From assembly GCF_019799925.1 (NCBI RefSeq), contig NZ_JABGCG010000001.1:124001-188000 (forward strand): a stretch of DNA of 64,000 nt, in the 5' to 3' direction. Origin of the DNA: Blastococcus sp. CPCC 205250 (GTDB taxonomy: Bacteria > Actinomycetota > Actinomycetes > Mycobacteriales > Geodermatophilaceae). Below the pieces are notes generated by a model. The model was given only the letters and a program-made list of their open reading frames with translations. It was not told the DNA's origin and did no database searches. A program made the position numbers and the translations under genes. This document shows positions 31,970-43,559 of this stretch, one piece after another (the first letter of the stretch is position 1; each line of letters begins with the position of its first letter).

Positions 31970-32919
31970 CAGGCGCTCTCGGCCAGCGCCCGGCCCAGGG
32001 CGTCCCCGGAGGTCCAGGCGGCCTCCACCCGGGAGGGGGCCGACCAGCCGTCGCCGCACGCCCCGATCGCGTCGACCAGCCCGTAGGGCTCGGGGCGCGG
32101 GTCGGTGGGCCGGGCGAAGGTCCAGCGGTGCACCGTCGTCCAGCCCGGGGTGGCGTCGAGCCCGAGCACGCGGGCGACGGCGTCGGTGACGGCGGGCGCG
32201 GCGGCCTCGGGGTCGGCGAGGTGGTCCCGCGCGAACCCGGGGGTGGTGTGGGCGACCAGGACGGGGGCGCCGTCCCCGCGGCGGTCGCCGTCGTCGGCGA
32301 TCCAGGCGACCGTCTCGTCGTCGTGCACGAAGACGCCGTGCAGGTCGGCCGGCCAGCACCGGCGGTCGAAGCCCAGGACCACGGCCAGTGCCGGCTCCCA
32401 CGGGCGGTCGCCGAGCAGCCGCCCGGCCGTCCCCGGGTCCAGCAGCCGCCGGGCCTGCGGGTCGGGCATGGCGAGGACGGCGGCCGGCACCGGCTCGCCG
32501 TCGACCGTCGGACCGGGGCGGATCTGCTCCACGGTGTGCTCCCGCCGCACGTCGACGTCCGCGGCGAGGTCGGCGACCAGCGACCGCAGGCCGGCCGGTG
32601 CGGCGTAGCGGACCGGGCCGGAGGTGGTGCGCTCCACCCCGCCGGGCCCGGCGACGGCGAACGTGTCGGTCCACGGCCGGGCCAGGCCCCGCTCCACCCA
32701 GCGGGAGACCACCTCGGCGAACGGCGAGCCGTCGGACGCGGTCAGGTAGGAGGCGCCGATGTCGACCACCCGCCCGCCGCGCATGGTGCGGGAGGCCATG
32801 CGGCCGCCCGGGCGGTGGCCCCGGTCGAGCACCCGGACGGCGGTCCCGGCGGACAGGAGCGCGCGGGCGCAGGCCAGGCCGGCGATGCCGCCGCCGACGA
32901 CGGTCACGGGGGAGGGCAC
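31969..32919 (-). CDS. FAD/NAD(P)-dependent oxidoreductase, renalase-like
   Basis: A 316-aa flavoprotein, GTG 32919. The dinucleotide-binding motif TVVGGGIAGLACARAL is at about residues 4-20, with DRGHRPGGRMASR the second FAD contact (G-G-R-M/L). VVDIGASYLTASD follows, and the C-terminal FAD segment reads GLVDAIGACGDGW. This pattern is found in NAD(P)-dependent amine oxidase-like (renalase) proteins. It oxidises an unidentified substrate, possibly isomeric NAD(P)H adducts as reported for renalase. TGATG overlap links it to the downstream membrane protein; divergent from the TrmH gene. Confidence 0.88.
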   Translation of the reverse strand: MPSPVTVVGGGIAGLACARALLSAGTAVRVLDRGHRPGGRMASRTMRGGRVVDIGASYLTASDGSPFAEVVSRWVERGLARPWTDTFAVAGPGGVERTTSGPVRYAAPAGLRSLVADLAADVDVRREHTVEQIRPGPTVDGEPVPAAVLAMPDPQARRLLDPGTAGRLLGDRPWEPALAVVLGFDRRCWPADLHGVFVHDDETVAWIADDGDRRGDGAPVLVAHTTPGFARDHLADPEAAAPAVTDAVARVLGLDATPGWTTVHRWTFARPTDPRPEPYGLVDAIGACGDGWSAPSRVEAAWTSGDALGRALAESA

Positions 32920-32970
32920 CGTCTGATCCTGCGGGCAGGAGCGCGCCGCCGCTCGGGGAGGATCGGCGAC

Positions 32971-33774
32971 GTGACGCCCGAACCGATCACCGACCCCGCC
33001 GACGAGCGCGTGGCCGACTTCCGTGACCTGGTGGCCGGCGACCGGCGGCCCGGCACCGAGCGGGGCACCGGCCCCGTGATCGTGGAGGGCGTGCCCGCGG
33101 TGCAGCGGCTGCTCGCCTCGCCGTACCGGGTGCGTGCGGTGCTCGGCGTCCCCGGCCGGCTGGCCGACCTGGACCTGCCCGAGGGGGTCGCGGCGTACGA
33201 GGCCGACAAGTGGGTGCTGTCGGAGGTGATCGGCTTCCGGCTCACCCGGGGGGTGCTGGCGTCCGCCGACCGCCGGCCCCCGGCCGACCTCGACGCGCTG
33301 CTGGCCGGTCCCGACCCGGCCGCGCCGCGGCGGCTGGCGGTGCTCGAGGCGCTCAACGACGCGGAGAACCTCGGCTCGATCGCCCGGTCCGCGGTGGCCC
33401 TGGGGGTCGACGCGCTGGTGCTGGACCCGCGGTGCGCGGATCCGCTCTACCGCCGGTCCGTGCGGGTGTCGATGGGGCACGTGCTGTCGCTGCCGTTCGC
33501 CGTCCTGCCGGACTGGCCCGGCGGGCTCGGCCGGCTGCACGACGCCGGCTACCTCACCGTGGCGCTGACCCCCGCCGCCGACGCCGTGGACCTGGCGGAC
33601 GTCGACCCGCGGGCGCACCCCCGCACCGCGGTGCTGCTGGGCGCCGAGGGGCCCGGCCTCACCCCCGAGGCGCAGGCCGCGGCCCGGGTGCGTGCCCGCA
33701 TCCCCATGCGGGCGGGCGTGGACTCCCTCGGGGTCGCCGCGGCCGCGGCGGTCGCGTTCGCGACCCTCCGCTGA
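32971..33774 (+). CDS. TrmH/SpoU family RNA 2'-O-methyltransferase
   Basis: A 267-aa protein. GTG 32971 has GGGGAGG at 32955-32961. The SPOUT domain motifs are in order: motif 1 LEALNDAENLGSIARSA (N-x-E-N-x-G-S-I-x-R), motif 2 TAVLLGAEGPGLT and motif 3 RIPMRAGVDSLGVAAAAAVA. The N-terminal 110 residues form the substrate-binding part (GPVIVEGVPAVQRLLASPY). It methylates ribose of rRNA or tRNA using S-adenosylmethionine. It corresponds in place to Rv0881 of M. tuberculosis. Confidence 0.93.
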   Translation: MTPEPITDPADERVADFRDLVAGDRRPGTERGTGPVIVEGVPAVQRLLASPYRVRAVLGVPGRLADLDLPEGVAAYEADKWVLSEVIGFRLTRGVLASADRRPPADLDALLAGPDPAAPRRLAVLEALNDAENLGSIARSAVALGVDALVLDPRCADPLYRRSVRVSMGHVLSLPFAVLPDWPGGLGRLHDAGYLTVALTPAADAVDLADVDPRAHPRTAVLLGAEGPGLTPEAQAAARVRARIPMRAGVDSLGVAAAAAVAFATLR

Positions 33775-33787
33775 CCGCCGCGCCGGC

Positions 33788-34261
33788 TCAGCCCCGCAGC
33801 GAGAAGCGCGCCAGCGCGGCGCGCGCCTCCTCGGCCCGCGTGGGCTCGCACATCACGTCGTAGCGGCCCGCGGTGATCCGGCTGGTGCTGGTGAAGTCCC
33901 GCCGGCCTTGGGTGGCCGCGTACCCCATGCCGCCGAACAGCGCCCCGAAGACCAGACCGATGAGCAGGCCGGAGAGCACCGAGGCGAACCAGTTGGCGCC
34001 GTCCTCGGAGAAGATGCCGAGCAGCAGCCCGACGAACAACCCCCACCACGCGCCGCCGGCGGCACCGGCCGCCAGGGCACGACCCCACGTCAGGCGCCCG
34101 GTGACCTTCTCCACCATCCGCAGGTCCGACCCGATGATCGTGACCTTCTCGACGGGGAACTTCTCGTCCGACAGGTGGTCGACGGCGGCCTGCGCCTGCT
34201 CGTAGCTGTCATAGGAACCGACCTGGACGCCGCCGAGCGGCATCGACACCGACATGGACAT
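33788..34261 (-). CDS. general stress protein 17M-like membrane protein
   Basis: A 157-aa protein, ATG 34261. Residues 10-55 are the GSP17M-like ferredoxin-type domain (VQVGSYDSYEQAQAAVDHLSD, VEKVTIIGSDLRMVEKVTGRL). Two glycine-rich membrane helices follow (AAGAAGGAWWGLFVGLLLG; VLSGLLIGLVFGALFGGMGY). The tail repeats the alpha/beta pattern (GRYDVMCEPTRAEEARAALARF). This family is induced under general stress in Gram-positives. A sigma-B-like promoter directly upstream fits that role. Confidence 0.88.
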   Translation of the reverse strand: MSMSVSMPLGGVQVGSYDSYEQAQAAVDHLSDEKFPVEKVTIIGSDLRMVEKVTGRLTWGRALAAGAAGGAWWGLFVGLLLGIFSEDGANWFASVLSGLLIGLVFGALFGGMGYAATQGRRDFTSTSRITAGRYDVMCEPTRAEEARAALARFSLRG

Positions 34262-34270
34262 GTCGGTGGG

Positions 34271-34295
34271 TTACCCCGCCGGCGGGGGTGGACAC
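34271..34295 (-). promoter_or_regulatory. sigma-B/SigF-like promoter of the general stress gene
   Basis: On the minus strand: GTGT (34292-34295), a 15-nt spacer, then GGGTAA (34271-34276). It resembles the alternative stress sigma consensus GNNT-N14-16-GGGTAY, with one mismatch at the last base. The start would be at or next to ATG 34261. Confidence 0.45.
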
Positions 34296-34314
34296 GTCGC
34301 GTCCGTCACCCCGG

Positions 34315-35223
34315 TCAGCGGTGCTTGCGCACCCCGAAGACGATGTCCTCCCAGGCGGGGATGCGCGCCCGCGGGTCCTCGTCCTCGCCGTCGGTGCGGC
34401 CCAGGACGACGGTGTCGTGCTCGGCGATGTCGTCGAGGTCGGGCTCGGGGTCGGCGGCCCGGCGCTGCGGCTCGGGGGAGCCGTCGGGGGGCACGACGTC
34501 GCGCACCCGGGCCTCGGGCTCCCCGGGCCGCTCCTCGGCGGGCGTCACGTGCTCGGTGACCACCGCGACGGGGCGGGAGCGCTGCAGCGGCGAGGCCGGG
34601 AGCCCCGCGGGCACGTCGGGGACGACGCGCACCAGCCGGGTGCCCTCGGCGAAGTCCGTGGTGGCCGCGTCGACGGGCACGACCGTGCGGGCCGGGATGT
34701 CGTAGGCCCACCGGGTGAGGCCGGACTTGGAGCCGGCCTGCCAGGCCGCGGTCACCTGCCACACGCCGTCGGCGGCGCGGGCGGAGTCCCAGCGCACGGC
34801 GTCGAGGTCGGTGCCGAGCAGGCGCAGGCGCTCGGCCATGAACTGCTGCAGCGGCGGGGCCATGCTGCCGTCGGAGAGCCGGACCCGCGCCTCACGGGCC
34901 TGCTCGGCGATGCGCTCGCGTTCCTGGAGCACCGGGTGGGCGAAGCGCAGCACGCGCTCCACGCGCAGGCCCGAGGCCTCGGCCACCTGCTCGGGGGTCT
35001 CGCCGGCGCGGATGCGGGCCTGGATGACCCGCGGCGGCAGGCTGGTGCCCAGGTCGACGTCGATCTGCCCCAGCCGGCGGGTGTCCCCGCGTGCGGCGGC
35101 GCGGACACGGTCGTCGACGGGCAGCAGGAAGCGCTCGCCCTCCTCGCCGGGCTCGGTCCCCTCGGCGACCAGCACCAGGTCGGAGCCGTCGTCGGACAGC
35201 CCCACGAGGCGCAGCGTGCGCAT
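34315..35223 (-). CDS. sepH: septation protein SepH
   Basis: A 302-aa DUF3071 protein. ATG 35223 has GGAGG spaced 6 nt. The conserved N-terminal domain reads MRTLRLVGLSDDGSDLVLVA, then FLLPVDDRVRAAARGD and PPRVIQARIRAGETPEQVAE, which contains the helix-turn-helix-like motif. RVERVLRFAHPVLQERERIAE follows. The C-terminal 110 residues are variable and acidic, ending in RIPAWEDIVFGVRKHR, the usual SepH tail. SepH binds FtsZ and promotes assembly at the division septum in actinobacteria. Homologue Rv0883c is in the same neighbourhood. Confidence 0.94.
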   Translation of the reverse strand: MRTLRLVGLSDDGSDLVLVAEGTEPGEEGERFLLPVDDRVRAAARGDTRRLGQIDVDLGTSLPPRVIQARIRAGETPEQVAEASGLRVERVLRFAHPVLQERERIAEQAREARVRLSDGSMAPPLQQFMAERLRLLGTDLDAVRWDSARAADGVWQVTAAWQAGSKSGLTRWAYDIPARTVVPVDAATTDFAEGTRLVRVVPDVPAGLPASPLQRSRPVAVVTEHVTPAEERPGEPEARVRDVVPPDGSPEPQRRAADPEPDLDDIAEHDTVVLGRTDGEDEDPRARIPAWEDIVFGVRKHR

Positions 35224-35269
35224 GGGCGTCCTCCGTCGTCAGTCGGGTGCCGAGATGGACCCGCCCCCG

Positions 35270-35275
35270 AGGCTA
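35270..35275 (-). promoter_or_regulatory. -10 box of sepH
   Basis: TAGCCT on the minus strand, inside GCGGATAGCCTC. It predicts a start near 35263 and a leader of about 40 nt that contains the GGAGG ribosome site. Confidence 0.45.
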
Positions 35276-35491
35276 TCCGCGCCCGCGGGAGTGCCTCGGC
35301 AGGCACCCCGGCGTGGCGGGAGTTGTTCCTCCGGACATCTCAGCGCAACACGTCGCGCGCAGTGTGGCCCCTGGGGCTGCTGCGGTGCCGGGACGGGCCC
35401 TCCGGAGAGCGTGCACGGCCGTCCCGCTCCGGCGTGCGACCCTCCCGCGGGCCGCTGCCGGTGGCCCGTCCCGACGAGCCGAGGAGGTGCC

Positions 35492-37387
35492 GTGGCCAGC
35501 CCCCTGTTCCACCCCGATCCCGTCCCCGTCGTCCCGGACGCCGCCGCGCCCGTCGCCGGTCTGCCGACCGACGTCCGGCTGGCCGTCGCCGAGATCGCCG
35601 GTGCCGCCGGCGCCTGGTGCCCCGCGCTGTCGCCGGCCGGGGACCGGGTCGCCTACGTGACCGACCGCTCCGGCATCCCGCGGCTGGAGGTCCTGCCCGT
35701 CGGCGGCGAGGCCGCGGCGCTGCCCCTGGTGGTCTCCGGCCCGGAGCAGGAGGTCGTCTCCGTCGCCTGGGCGCCCGACGGCGCGTGGCTGACCTACCTG
35801 GTGAGCCCGGGCGGCTCCATCTGCGCCGAGCTGCACGTCGTCCGCCCCGACGGCAGCGACGCCCGCCTGGTGGCGGGGGAGGACCCGCGGGCGACCGTCT
35901 TCGCCGGGCACTGGACGCGTCCTGGCCACTACGTCTGCTCGATCGCCCCGGGCACCGGGCCCGACGCCGACGTCGTGCTCGTCGACGTGGAGAACGGTGC
36001 CCACCGCACCCTGGTCCGCGGCGGCTTCCTGTCGGTCACCGCCGTCTCCGCCGACGAGCGCCGGGTGCTGGCCCGCCGCGGCCCGCGCGGCTACCGGCAC
36101 GTGGTCCTCGCCGACGTCGCGACCGGGGAGACCCGGCGGGTGATCCCGCTCGACCGCCCGGGCGGGATCGCCTCGGAGGACGGCCGGTTCGCCCCCGACG
36201 GGCGCTCGGTGCTGCTGCGCGCCTCCCTGCCCGGGCCGCCCGGGGCCGACCGCGCCGGCCTGGTCGAGGTGCCGCTGGCCGACGACGGGGCGCTCGGCGA
36301 GGGCCGGGTCGTCCTCTGCCGGCCCGACGCCGACCTGGACGCCTACGCGCTTCGCGCCGACGGCTCGGTGCTGGCCGTGTGGAACGCCGGCGGCGTCACG
36401 CAGCTGCAGGTGCACGACCGCGCCGGCGGCGCCGTGCTCGCACGCGTCCCGCTGCCCGAGCCGGTGCTGCCGGGCTGGTCGCTGGCCGCCGACGGCGCCA
36501 CCATGCTCGCCGAGCTGACCGGTCCGCACACCCCGCGCGGGCTGTGGTCGGTGCCGCTGGAGGGCGGGGGGACGCCGGCCCGCCTGCACTCGCTGCCGCG
36601 CCGTCCCGACCGCGCGCTGTCGGTGGAGCCCGTGCGGCTGGACTACCGCGCCGCCGACGGCACCCCGCTGCACGGCTGGCTGTACACGCCGCCGGACGTG
36701 CACGGCGCCAACCGCACGGTGGTCAGCTTCCACGGCGGCCCGGAGGGCCAGGAGCGGCCGGCCTGGTCGCCGGTGGCGCAGTCGCTCGTGGCCGCCGGCC
36801 TGACCGTCTTCGCGCCGAACGTCCGCGGCTCCGGCGGTCAGGGCCGGGCGTTCATGTGCGCCGACGACGTCGCCGGCCGCGAGGCGTCGTTCACCGACGT
36901 GCCGGACACGGTGGGCTTCCTGCTCGAGTCCGGCCTGGCCCTGCCCGGGCGGGTGGGCGCGCACGGGTGGTCCTACGGCGGCTACCTGACGCTGGTGGCG
37001 CTGACCCGGTGGCCGGACCTGTTCGCCGCCGGGGTGTCGCTGGCGGGCATGAGCGACCTGCGCAGCTTCTTCGCCGGCACCGAGCCGTGGATGGCCGCGG
37101 CGTCGGTCACCGAGTACGGCGACCCGGTGGCCGACCGCGACATGCTGGCCGCGATCTCCCCGATGACGGCGCTGGACCGGCTGACCGCGCCCGTGCTGCT
37201 CGCCCACGGCGACCGCGACACCAACGTCCCCGTGGCGGAGTCGGTGCAGGCCCACCAGGCGCTGCAGGCCCGGGACGCCCGCAGCGAGCTGCTCCTGCTG
37301 CCGGGGGAGGGCCACACGATCGTCGGCCGGGAGCGGGTCGTGGAGCTCGCCGAGCGTGTCGCGGGGTTCTTCACCCGCTGGTTGTGA
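35492..37387 (+). CDS. S9 family serine peptidase (acylaminoacyl/prolyl oligopeptidase type)
   Basis: A 631-aa protein. GTG 35492 has GAGGAGG spaced 4 nt. Residues 1-380 are a beta-propeller of WD/TolB-like blades (SPAGDRVAYVTDRSG, WAPDGAWLTYLVSPGG, FAPDGRSVLLRASLPG). The C-terminal alpha/beta hydrolase domain has the nucleophile elbow GWSYGGY with S494, the acid D576 in HGDRDTNVP and H608 in GEGHT. VVSFHGGPEGQ forms the oxyanion site. There is no signal peptide, so it is a cytoplasmic oligopeptidase. Its end overlaps the convergent MFS gene by 17 nt. Confidence 0.93.
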   Translation: MASPLFHPDPVPVVPDAAAPVAGLPTDVRLAVAEIAGAAGAWCPALSPAGDRVAYVTDRSGIPRLEVLPVGGEAAALPLVVSGPEQEVVSVAWAPDGAWLTYLVSPGGSICAELHVVRPDGSDARLVAGEDPRATVFAGHWTRPGHYVCSIAPGTGPDADVVLVDVENGAHRTLVRGGFLSVTAVSADERRVLARRGPRGYRHVVLADVATGETRRVIPLDRPGGIASEDGRFAPDGRSVLLRASLPGPPGADRAGLVEVPLADDGALGEGRVVLCRPDADLDAYALRADGSVLAVWNAGGVTQLQVHDRAGGAVLARVPLPEPVLPGWSLAADGATMLAELTGPHTPRGLWSVPLEGGGTPARLHSLPRRPDRALSVEPVRLDYRAADGTPLHGWLYTPPDVHGANRTVVSFHGGPEGQERPAWSPVAQSLVAAGLTVFAPNVRGSGGQGRAFMCADDVAGREASFTDVPDTVGFLLESGLALPGRVGAHGWSYGGYLTLVALTRWPDLFAAGVSLAGMSDLRSFFAGTEPWMAAASVTEYGDPVADRDMLAAISPMTALDRLTAPVLLAHGDRDTNVPVAESVQAHQALQARDARSELLLLPGEGHTIVGRERVVELAERVAGFFTRWL

Positions 37388-38834
37388 GCGACGGGACCGC
37401 GGCCGCGAGCGGGACGGGCCGGCCCGGGTCGGCCGCGGGCTCGGGGCCGCCCGCCGGGAGCGCGGTCGCCGGGTCCCGCACGGCGGCGTAGGCCGCGCTC
37501 AGCCGCCGGTAGGCGGGGCTGGCGAACGCGGCGAGGACGGCGAGGACCCCGATCAGCCCGGTGACCACGAAGACCAGGGCGATCCCGCGGGTGGGTCCGG
37601 TCCCGAACCAGCCGCCGATCGCCCGCGCACCGGCGCCGTCGGTCATGAACGGGATGACGACGAACTCCGTGAGGGGGGCCATCAGGAACGCGGTCAGCGG
37701 GGAGGCCGCCTGCTCGACGCTCTGCGCGAAGCCGAAGACCCGGCCCTGCCGCTCGAAGGGCACCACCCGCTGCAGCACGGTCTGCTCCGCGGCCTCGGCG
37801 AAGGGCATCACGGTCATGAACACGGCCATCGCGAGGGTGAGCGTGAGCACCGACGACGCCAGCGGGAAGAGCATCGTCCCGGTCCACATCGCCACGTTGA
37901 CCAGCAGCAGGACGCGGATGGGCCGGCTGCCGAGGCCGACCCTGGCCACCAGCAGCCCGCCGACGACCAGCAGCGCCGACAGCCCGCCCCACAGCAGCCC
38001 CCAGGCCTGCACCGACATCAGCGACAGGCCGTAGGGGTCCATCAGCGCCATGAAGGCGCCGCCCAGGAAGTTGTTGAAGCAGCTGAACAGGACCAGCGGC
38101 AGCAGGCCGGGCACCCCGCGGACCAGGCGCAGCGTGCCGCGCAGGTCGATCCCCGCCCCGGCCCGCGGTCCGGCCTCGGCGCCGTCCCCGGCCGGGGCCG
38201 CCGGCCGGTCCTCGGGGACCTGCACCCGGCCGAGGTGGACGACCGACGCCACCAGGACGGTCAGGACGAGCACGAGGACGGCGGTCATCCCGCCGAAGGC
38301 GACCAGCAGCCCGCTGATCACCGAGGTGACCAGCATGGAGAGCCCGGTCGCGGACCCGACGAGGCCGTTGGCGCGGTCCCGGCGGTCCTCCGGGACCAGC
38401 AGCGTGACCAGCGTCGACAGCGCGATGCCACGCGGGTTGCCGGCGATGACGCCCAGCATGAGCAGGACGACGAAGCACCACAGCGGCATGCTGCCCGCCG
38501 TCTTGAAGGAGCCGGCCGGGGCCAGCAGGTACACGGCGGAGGCGAGCCCGTACAGGACGATCGACGCCAGGGCCGAGCCCTGGAGGACGGCGCGCTTGCG
38601 GTGGTGGTCGACCAGGCTGCCGAACCAGATGCCCGTCGCGGCCGTCGCGACCAGGAAGATGCCGGCGATCATGCCGGTGGCGAAGACCGACCCCGTCTCC
38701 AGGAACACCCAGAAGGTGACCGCGAACCAGACGGTGTAGTTGACGACCGACACCAGCAGGTTGTCGACCAGCAGGTGCGCGAAGGCCCGTTCGGGCGCGG
38801 AGCGCAGGTCGAGTACGGGAGCCCGGTCGGCCAC
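37371..38834 (-). CDS. MFS transporter
   Basis: A 487-aa transporter. GTG 38834 has GGAGG spaced 5 nt. Twelve TM segments are recognisable: VSVVNYTVWFAVTFWVFLETG early, a motif A-like loop GSLVDHHRKRAVLQG, RDRANGLVGSATGLSMLVTSVISG in the middle and FGFAQSVEQAASPLTAFLMAP later. Position of basic loops and the R-D-R-A-N-G motif place it near MFS_3/macrolide-exporter-like proteins. The C-terminal 60 residues are Pro/Ala-rich. Substrate unknown. The serC gene lies upstream on the same strand, 111 bp away. Confidence 0.9.
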   Translation of the reverse strand: MADRAPVLDLRSAPERAFAHLLVDNLLVSVVNYTVWFAVTFWVFLETGSVFATGMIAGIFLVATAATGIWFGSLVDHHRKRAVLQGSALASIVLYGLASAVYLLAPAGSFKTAGSMPLWCFVVLLMLGVIAGNPRGIALSTLVTLLVPEDRRDRANGLVGSATGLSMLVTSVISGLLVAFGGMTAVLVLVLTVLVASVVHLGRVQVPEDRPAAPAGDGAEAGPRAGAGIDLRGTLRLVRGVPGLLPLVLFSCFNNFLGGAFMALMDPYGLSLMSVQAWGLLWGGLSALLVVGGLLVARVGLGSRPIRVLLLVNVAMWTGTMLFPLASSVLTLTLAMAVFMTVMPFAEAAEQTVLQRVVPFERQGRVFGFAQSVEQAASPLTAFLMAPLTEFVVIPFMTDGAGARAIGGWFGTGPTRGIALVFVVTGLIGVLAVLAAFASPAYRRLSAAYAAVRDPATALPAGGPEPAADPGRPVPLAAAVPSLTTSG

Positions 38835-38945
38835 GGTGTCCTCCAGTCGTGGGCACCGGACCGAGGGCGGGGAGCCCGCGGAGGTGCCGTCAGGAGGGGA
38901 GACGCCGCGGCCGGGCCGGACTCATCGGCGCCGGCCGGACGTCGC

Positions 38946-41289
<2,344 letters not shown>

Positions 41290-41412
41290 CTCGCATGCTC
41301 CTCTGCGCGCGCGGATCGTGCGCCGGGTCGCGGCACACGACAACGATCGAACAGTAGGCCCAGGCCCCGGGGTGGGCGCAGCCGGGGCGGGGCGGTGGCA
41401 GCATCTCCGGTC

Positions 41413-42075
41413 GTGCCCGACCTCTCCCGCATGCGCAGGGACTACGACCAGCCCGTACTGCGGGAGGACGACCTGGCGGCCACCTGGGTCGAGCAGTTCG
41501 ACCGCTGGTTCGGGGACGTCGTCGCGGCCGAGGTCGCCGACCCGAACGCCGTGGTGGTGGCCACGGCCGACGCCGACGGCGCCCCGGACGCGCGGATCGT
41601 GCTGGTGAAGGGCTACGACGAGGGCGGCTTCGTCTTCGGCACGAGCTACGCCTCGGCCAAGGGCGCGCAGCTGGCGGTCAACCCCCGCGCCGCGCTGGTG
41701 TTCCCGTGGCACGCGCTGGAGCGCTCGGTGCGGGTGACCGGCCGGGTCGAGAAGATCGGCGACGCGGCCTCCGACGCCCTGTGGGACCCGCGCCCGCGGG
41801 AGGCGCAGCTGGCCGCCGTCGCCTCGGTGCAGTCCACCGTCGTGGAGTCCCGCGCCGAGTTGGAGGAGCGCGTCCGGCTGCTGGACGGCGAGACGCCGGC
41901 CGGGTCGGTGCCCCGCCCCCCGACGTGGGGCGGCTACCGGGTGGTGCCCGACACCGTCGAGTTCTGGCAGGGCGGCCCCGGCCGGCTGCACGACCGGCTG
42001 CGCTTCGTGCGCTCCGCCAGGGGGCACGACGGAGCGGAGGGCGGCGGCTGGCTCGTGCAGCGGCTGGCTCCGTGA
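41413..42075 (+). CDS. pdxH: pyridoxamine 5'-phosphate oxidase
   Basis: A 220-aa FMN-dependent oxidase, GTG 41413. RRDYDQPVLREDDL opens the protein; the FMN site is in DGAPDARIVLVKGYDEGGFVFGTSYASAKGAQLA; LVFPWHALERSVRVTGRVEKI follows. PTWGGYRVVPDTVEFWQGGPGRLHDRLRF carries the C-terminal PLP and FMN contacts typical of PdxH. It oxidises pyridoxamine or pyridoxine 5'-phosphate to PLP, cofactor for SerC and the aminotransferase in this window. The downstream MFS gene overlaps by GTGA. Confidence 0.95.
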   Translation: MPDLSRMRRDYDQPVLREDDLAATWVEQFDRWFGDVVAAEVADPNAVVVATADADGAPDARIVLVKGYDEGGFVFGTSYASAKGAQLAVNPRAALVFPWHALERSVRVTGRVEKIGDAASDALWDPRPREAQLAAVASVQSTVVESRAELEERVRLLDGETPAGSVPRPPTWGGYRVVPDTVEFWQGGPGRLHDRLRFVRSARGHDGAEGGGWLVQRLAP

Positions 42076-43484
42076 CGTCTCCGGTCGACCCGGTCGAGGG
42101 CGCCGGTCCCGTCGAGGAGCCGGTGCCGGCGCCGCGCCGGCGCTCCTGGGCGATCGACACCAGCCCGTTGCAGAACCCGCACTACCGGCGGCTGTTCTGG
42201 GGCATCGCGGCCACGATGCTCGGCCAGCAGATGACGCTGGTCGCCGTCCCGTACCAGGTCTACGCCCTGACCGGCTCCTCGCTGCTGGTCGGCGTCACCT
42301 CCGTCGTGGCACTGGTGCCACTGGTGGTCTTCGGCCTGCTCGGTGGTGCGATCGCCGACGCCATGGACCGGCGCCGGCTGATGCTCGTGACCGCCACCGG
42401 CTCGGCGGTGACCAGTGCGCTGCTCGCCGTGCAGGCGCTGCTGCCCGGCGGCGGCAACCTGTGGCTGCTGTGGGTGCTCACCGCGGCCGTCTCCGGGTTC
42501 AGCGCCGTCAACCAGCCCACCCGCAGCGCGGTGATCCCGGCGATCGTCGGGCCGGCCGGGGTACCCGCGGCCAACGCGCTGTCGATGACCGTGCGCCAGG
42601 TCGGCGTCATCGTCGGGCCGCTGCTGGCCGGGGTCCTGATCGGTCTCGGCGACCTGTTCCTCGCCTACGCGGTCGACGCCGCGGGCTTCGTCGTGGCGCT
42701 CCTGCTGCTGCGCGGGCTGCCGTCGCTGCCGCCGGGGAGCGCCGAGACCGGGCCGCTGCGGCTGGGTGCGGCGGTGCGCGGGGTGGGCCAGGGCTTCGTC
42801 TTCCTGCGCACCCAGCCCGTGCTGCTCATGACCTTCGTCGTCGACATCATCGCGATGGTCTTCGCCTGGCCGCAGGCGGTCTTCCCGGAGCTGACCGAGA
42901 CCCGCTTCGCCGACTCGCCGAACGCGCTGGGGTGGCTGTTCGCCGGCATCTCGATCGGCGCGCTGGGGATGGGGCTGACCTCGGGCTGGGTCTCGCGGGT
43001 CGACCGGCAGGGTGCGGTGGTGATGGCCGCGATCGCCGTCTGGGGCGTGGCCATCATCGGGTTCGGCCTGGCGCCGTCGCTGTGGCTGGCGGTGCTGTGC
43101 CTCGCCGTCGCCGGTGCCGGCGACATGGTGAGCGCGGTGCTGCGCTCGTCGATGCTGCAGCTGGCCGCCCCGGAGGAGATGCGCGGCCGCATGCAGGGCG
43201 TCTTCATCGTCGTGGTGGCCGGCGGGCCGCGGTTGGGCGACCTGCGCGCGGGTGCGCTGGCCAGCGCGGCCGGGGTGAGCGTCGCCATGGTCTCCGGCGG
43301 GATCGCGACCGTCCTCGCCATGGTCCTGGTCGCCCTGGCGGTGCCCTCGTTCTGGCTCTTCCGCGCCTCGCGTTCCGCGCAGCCGACGACGGGAGCGCAG
43401 CCGGAGGCGGGGTCGGGCGGGACCCGGCCGGGCTCGCCCGCCCCCGAGAGTGGCGAGGACCGGCCGGGCCCCACCCCGTCGTAA
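42072..43484 (+). CDS. MFS transporter
   Basis: A 470-aa, 12-TM transporter whose GTG overlaps the pdxH stop. Features: NPHYRRLFWGIAATMLGQQMTLVAV opening, ALTGSSLLVGVTS, DAMDRRRLMLVTATG (motif A region), VNQPTRSAVIPAIVG and EEMRGRMQGVFIVVVAGGPRLGDLRAG. This is the MFS_3 group (enterobactin exporter-like). The last 40 residues are Pro/Gly-rich. Co-translation with pdxH may mean nothing functionally; a B6 vitamer substrate is possible but unsupported. Confidence 0.9.
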   Translation: MTSPVDPVEGAGPVEEPVPAPRRRSWAIDTSPLQNPHYRRLFWGIAATMLGQQMTLVAVPYQVYALTGSSLLVGVTSVVALVPLVVFGLLGGAIADAMDRRRLMLVTATGSAVTSALLAVQALLPGGGNLWLLWVLTAAVSGFSAVNQPTRSAVIPAIVGPAGVPAANALSMTVRQVGVIVGPLLAGVLIGLGDLFLAYAVDAAGFVVALLLLRGLPSLPPGSAETGPLRLGAAVRGVGQGFVFLRTQPVLLMTFVVDIIAMVFAWPQAVFPELTETRFADSPNALGWLFAGISIGALGMGLTSGWVSRVDRQGAVVMAAIAVWGVAIIGFGLAPSLWLAVLCLAVAGAGDMVSAVLRSSMLQLAAPEEMRGRMQGVFIVVVAGGPRLGDLRAGALASAAGVSVAMVSGGIATVLAMVLVALAVPSFWLFRASRSAQPTTGAQPEAGSGGTRPGSPAPESGEDRPGPTPS

Positions 43485-43559
43485 CGAGCGGGGCGGAGGG
43501 AGGGTACTGGTCGGTTTCGTAACGTCCGTCACCGACCCGAAGCCGTGGCTCGAGCCGAT

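Noticed and set aside
34288..37491. 1067-aa plus-strand ORF over sepH and the S9 peptidase
   Set aside because: Shadow frame; real genes are sepH (minus) and the peptidase in another plus frame.
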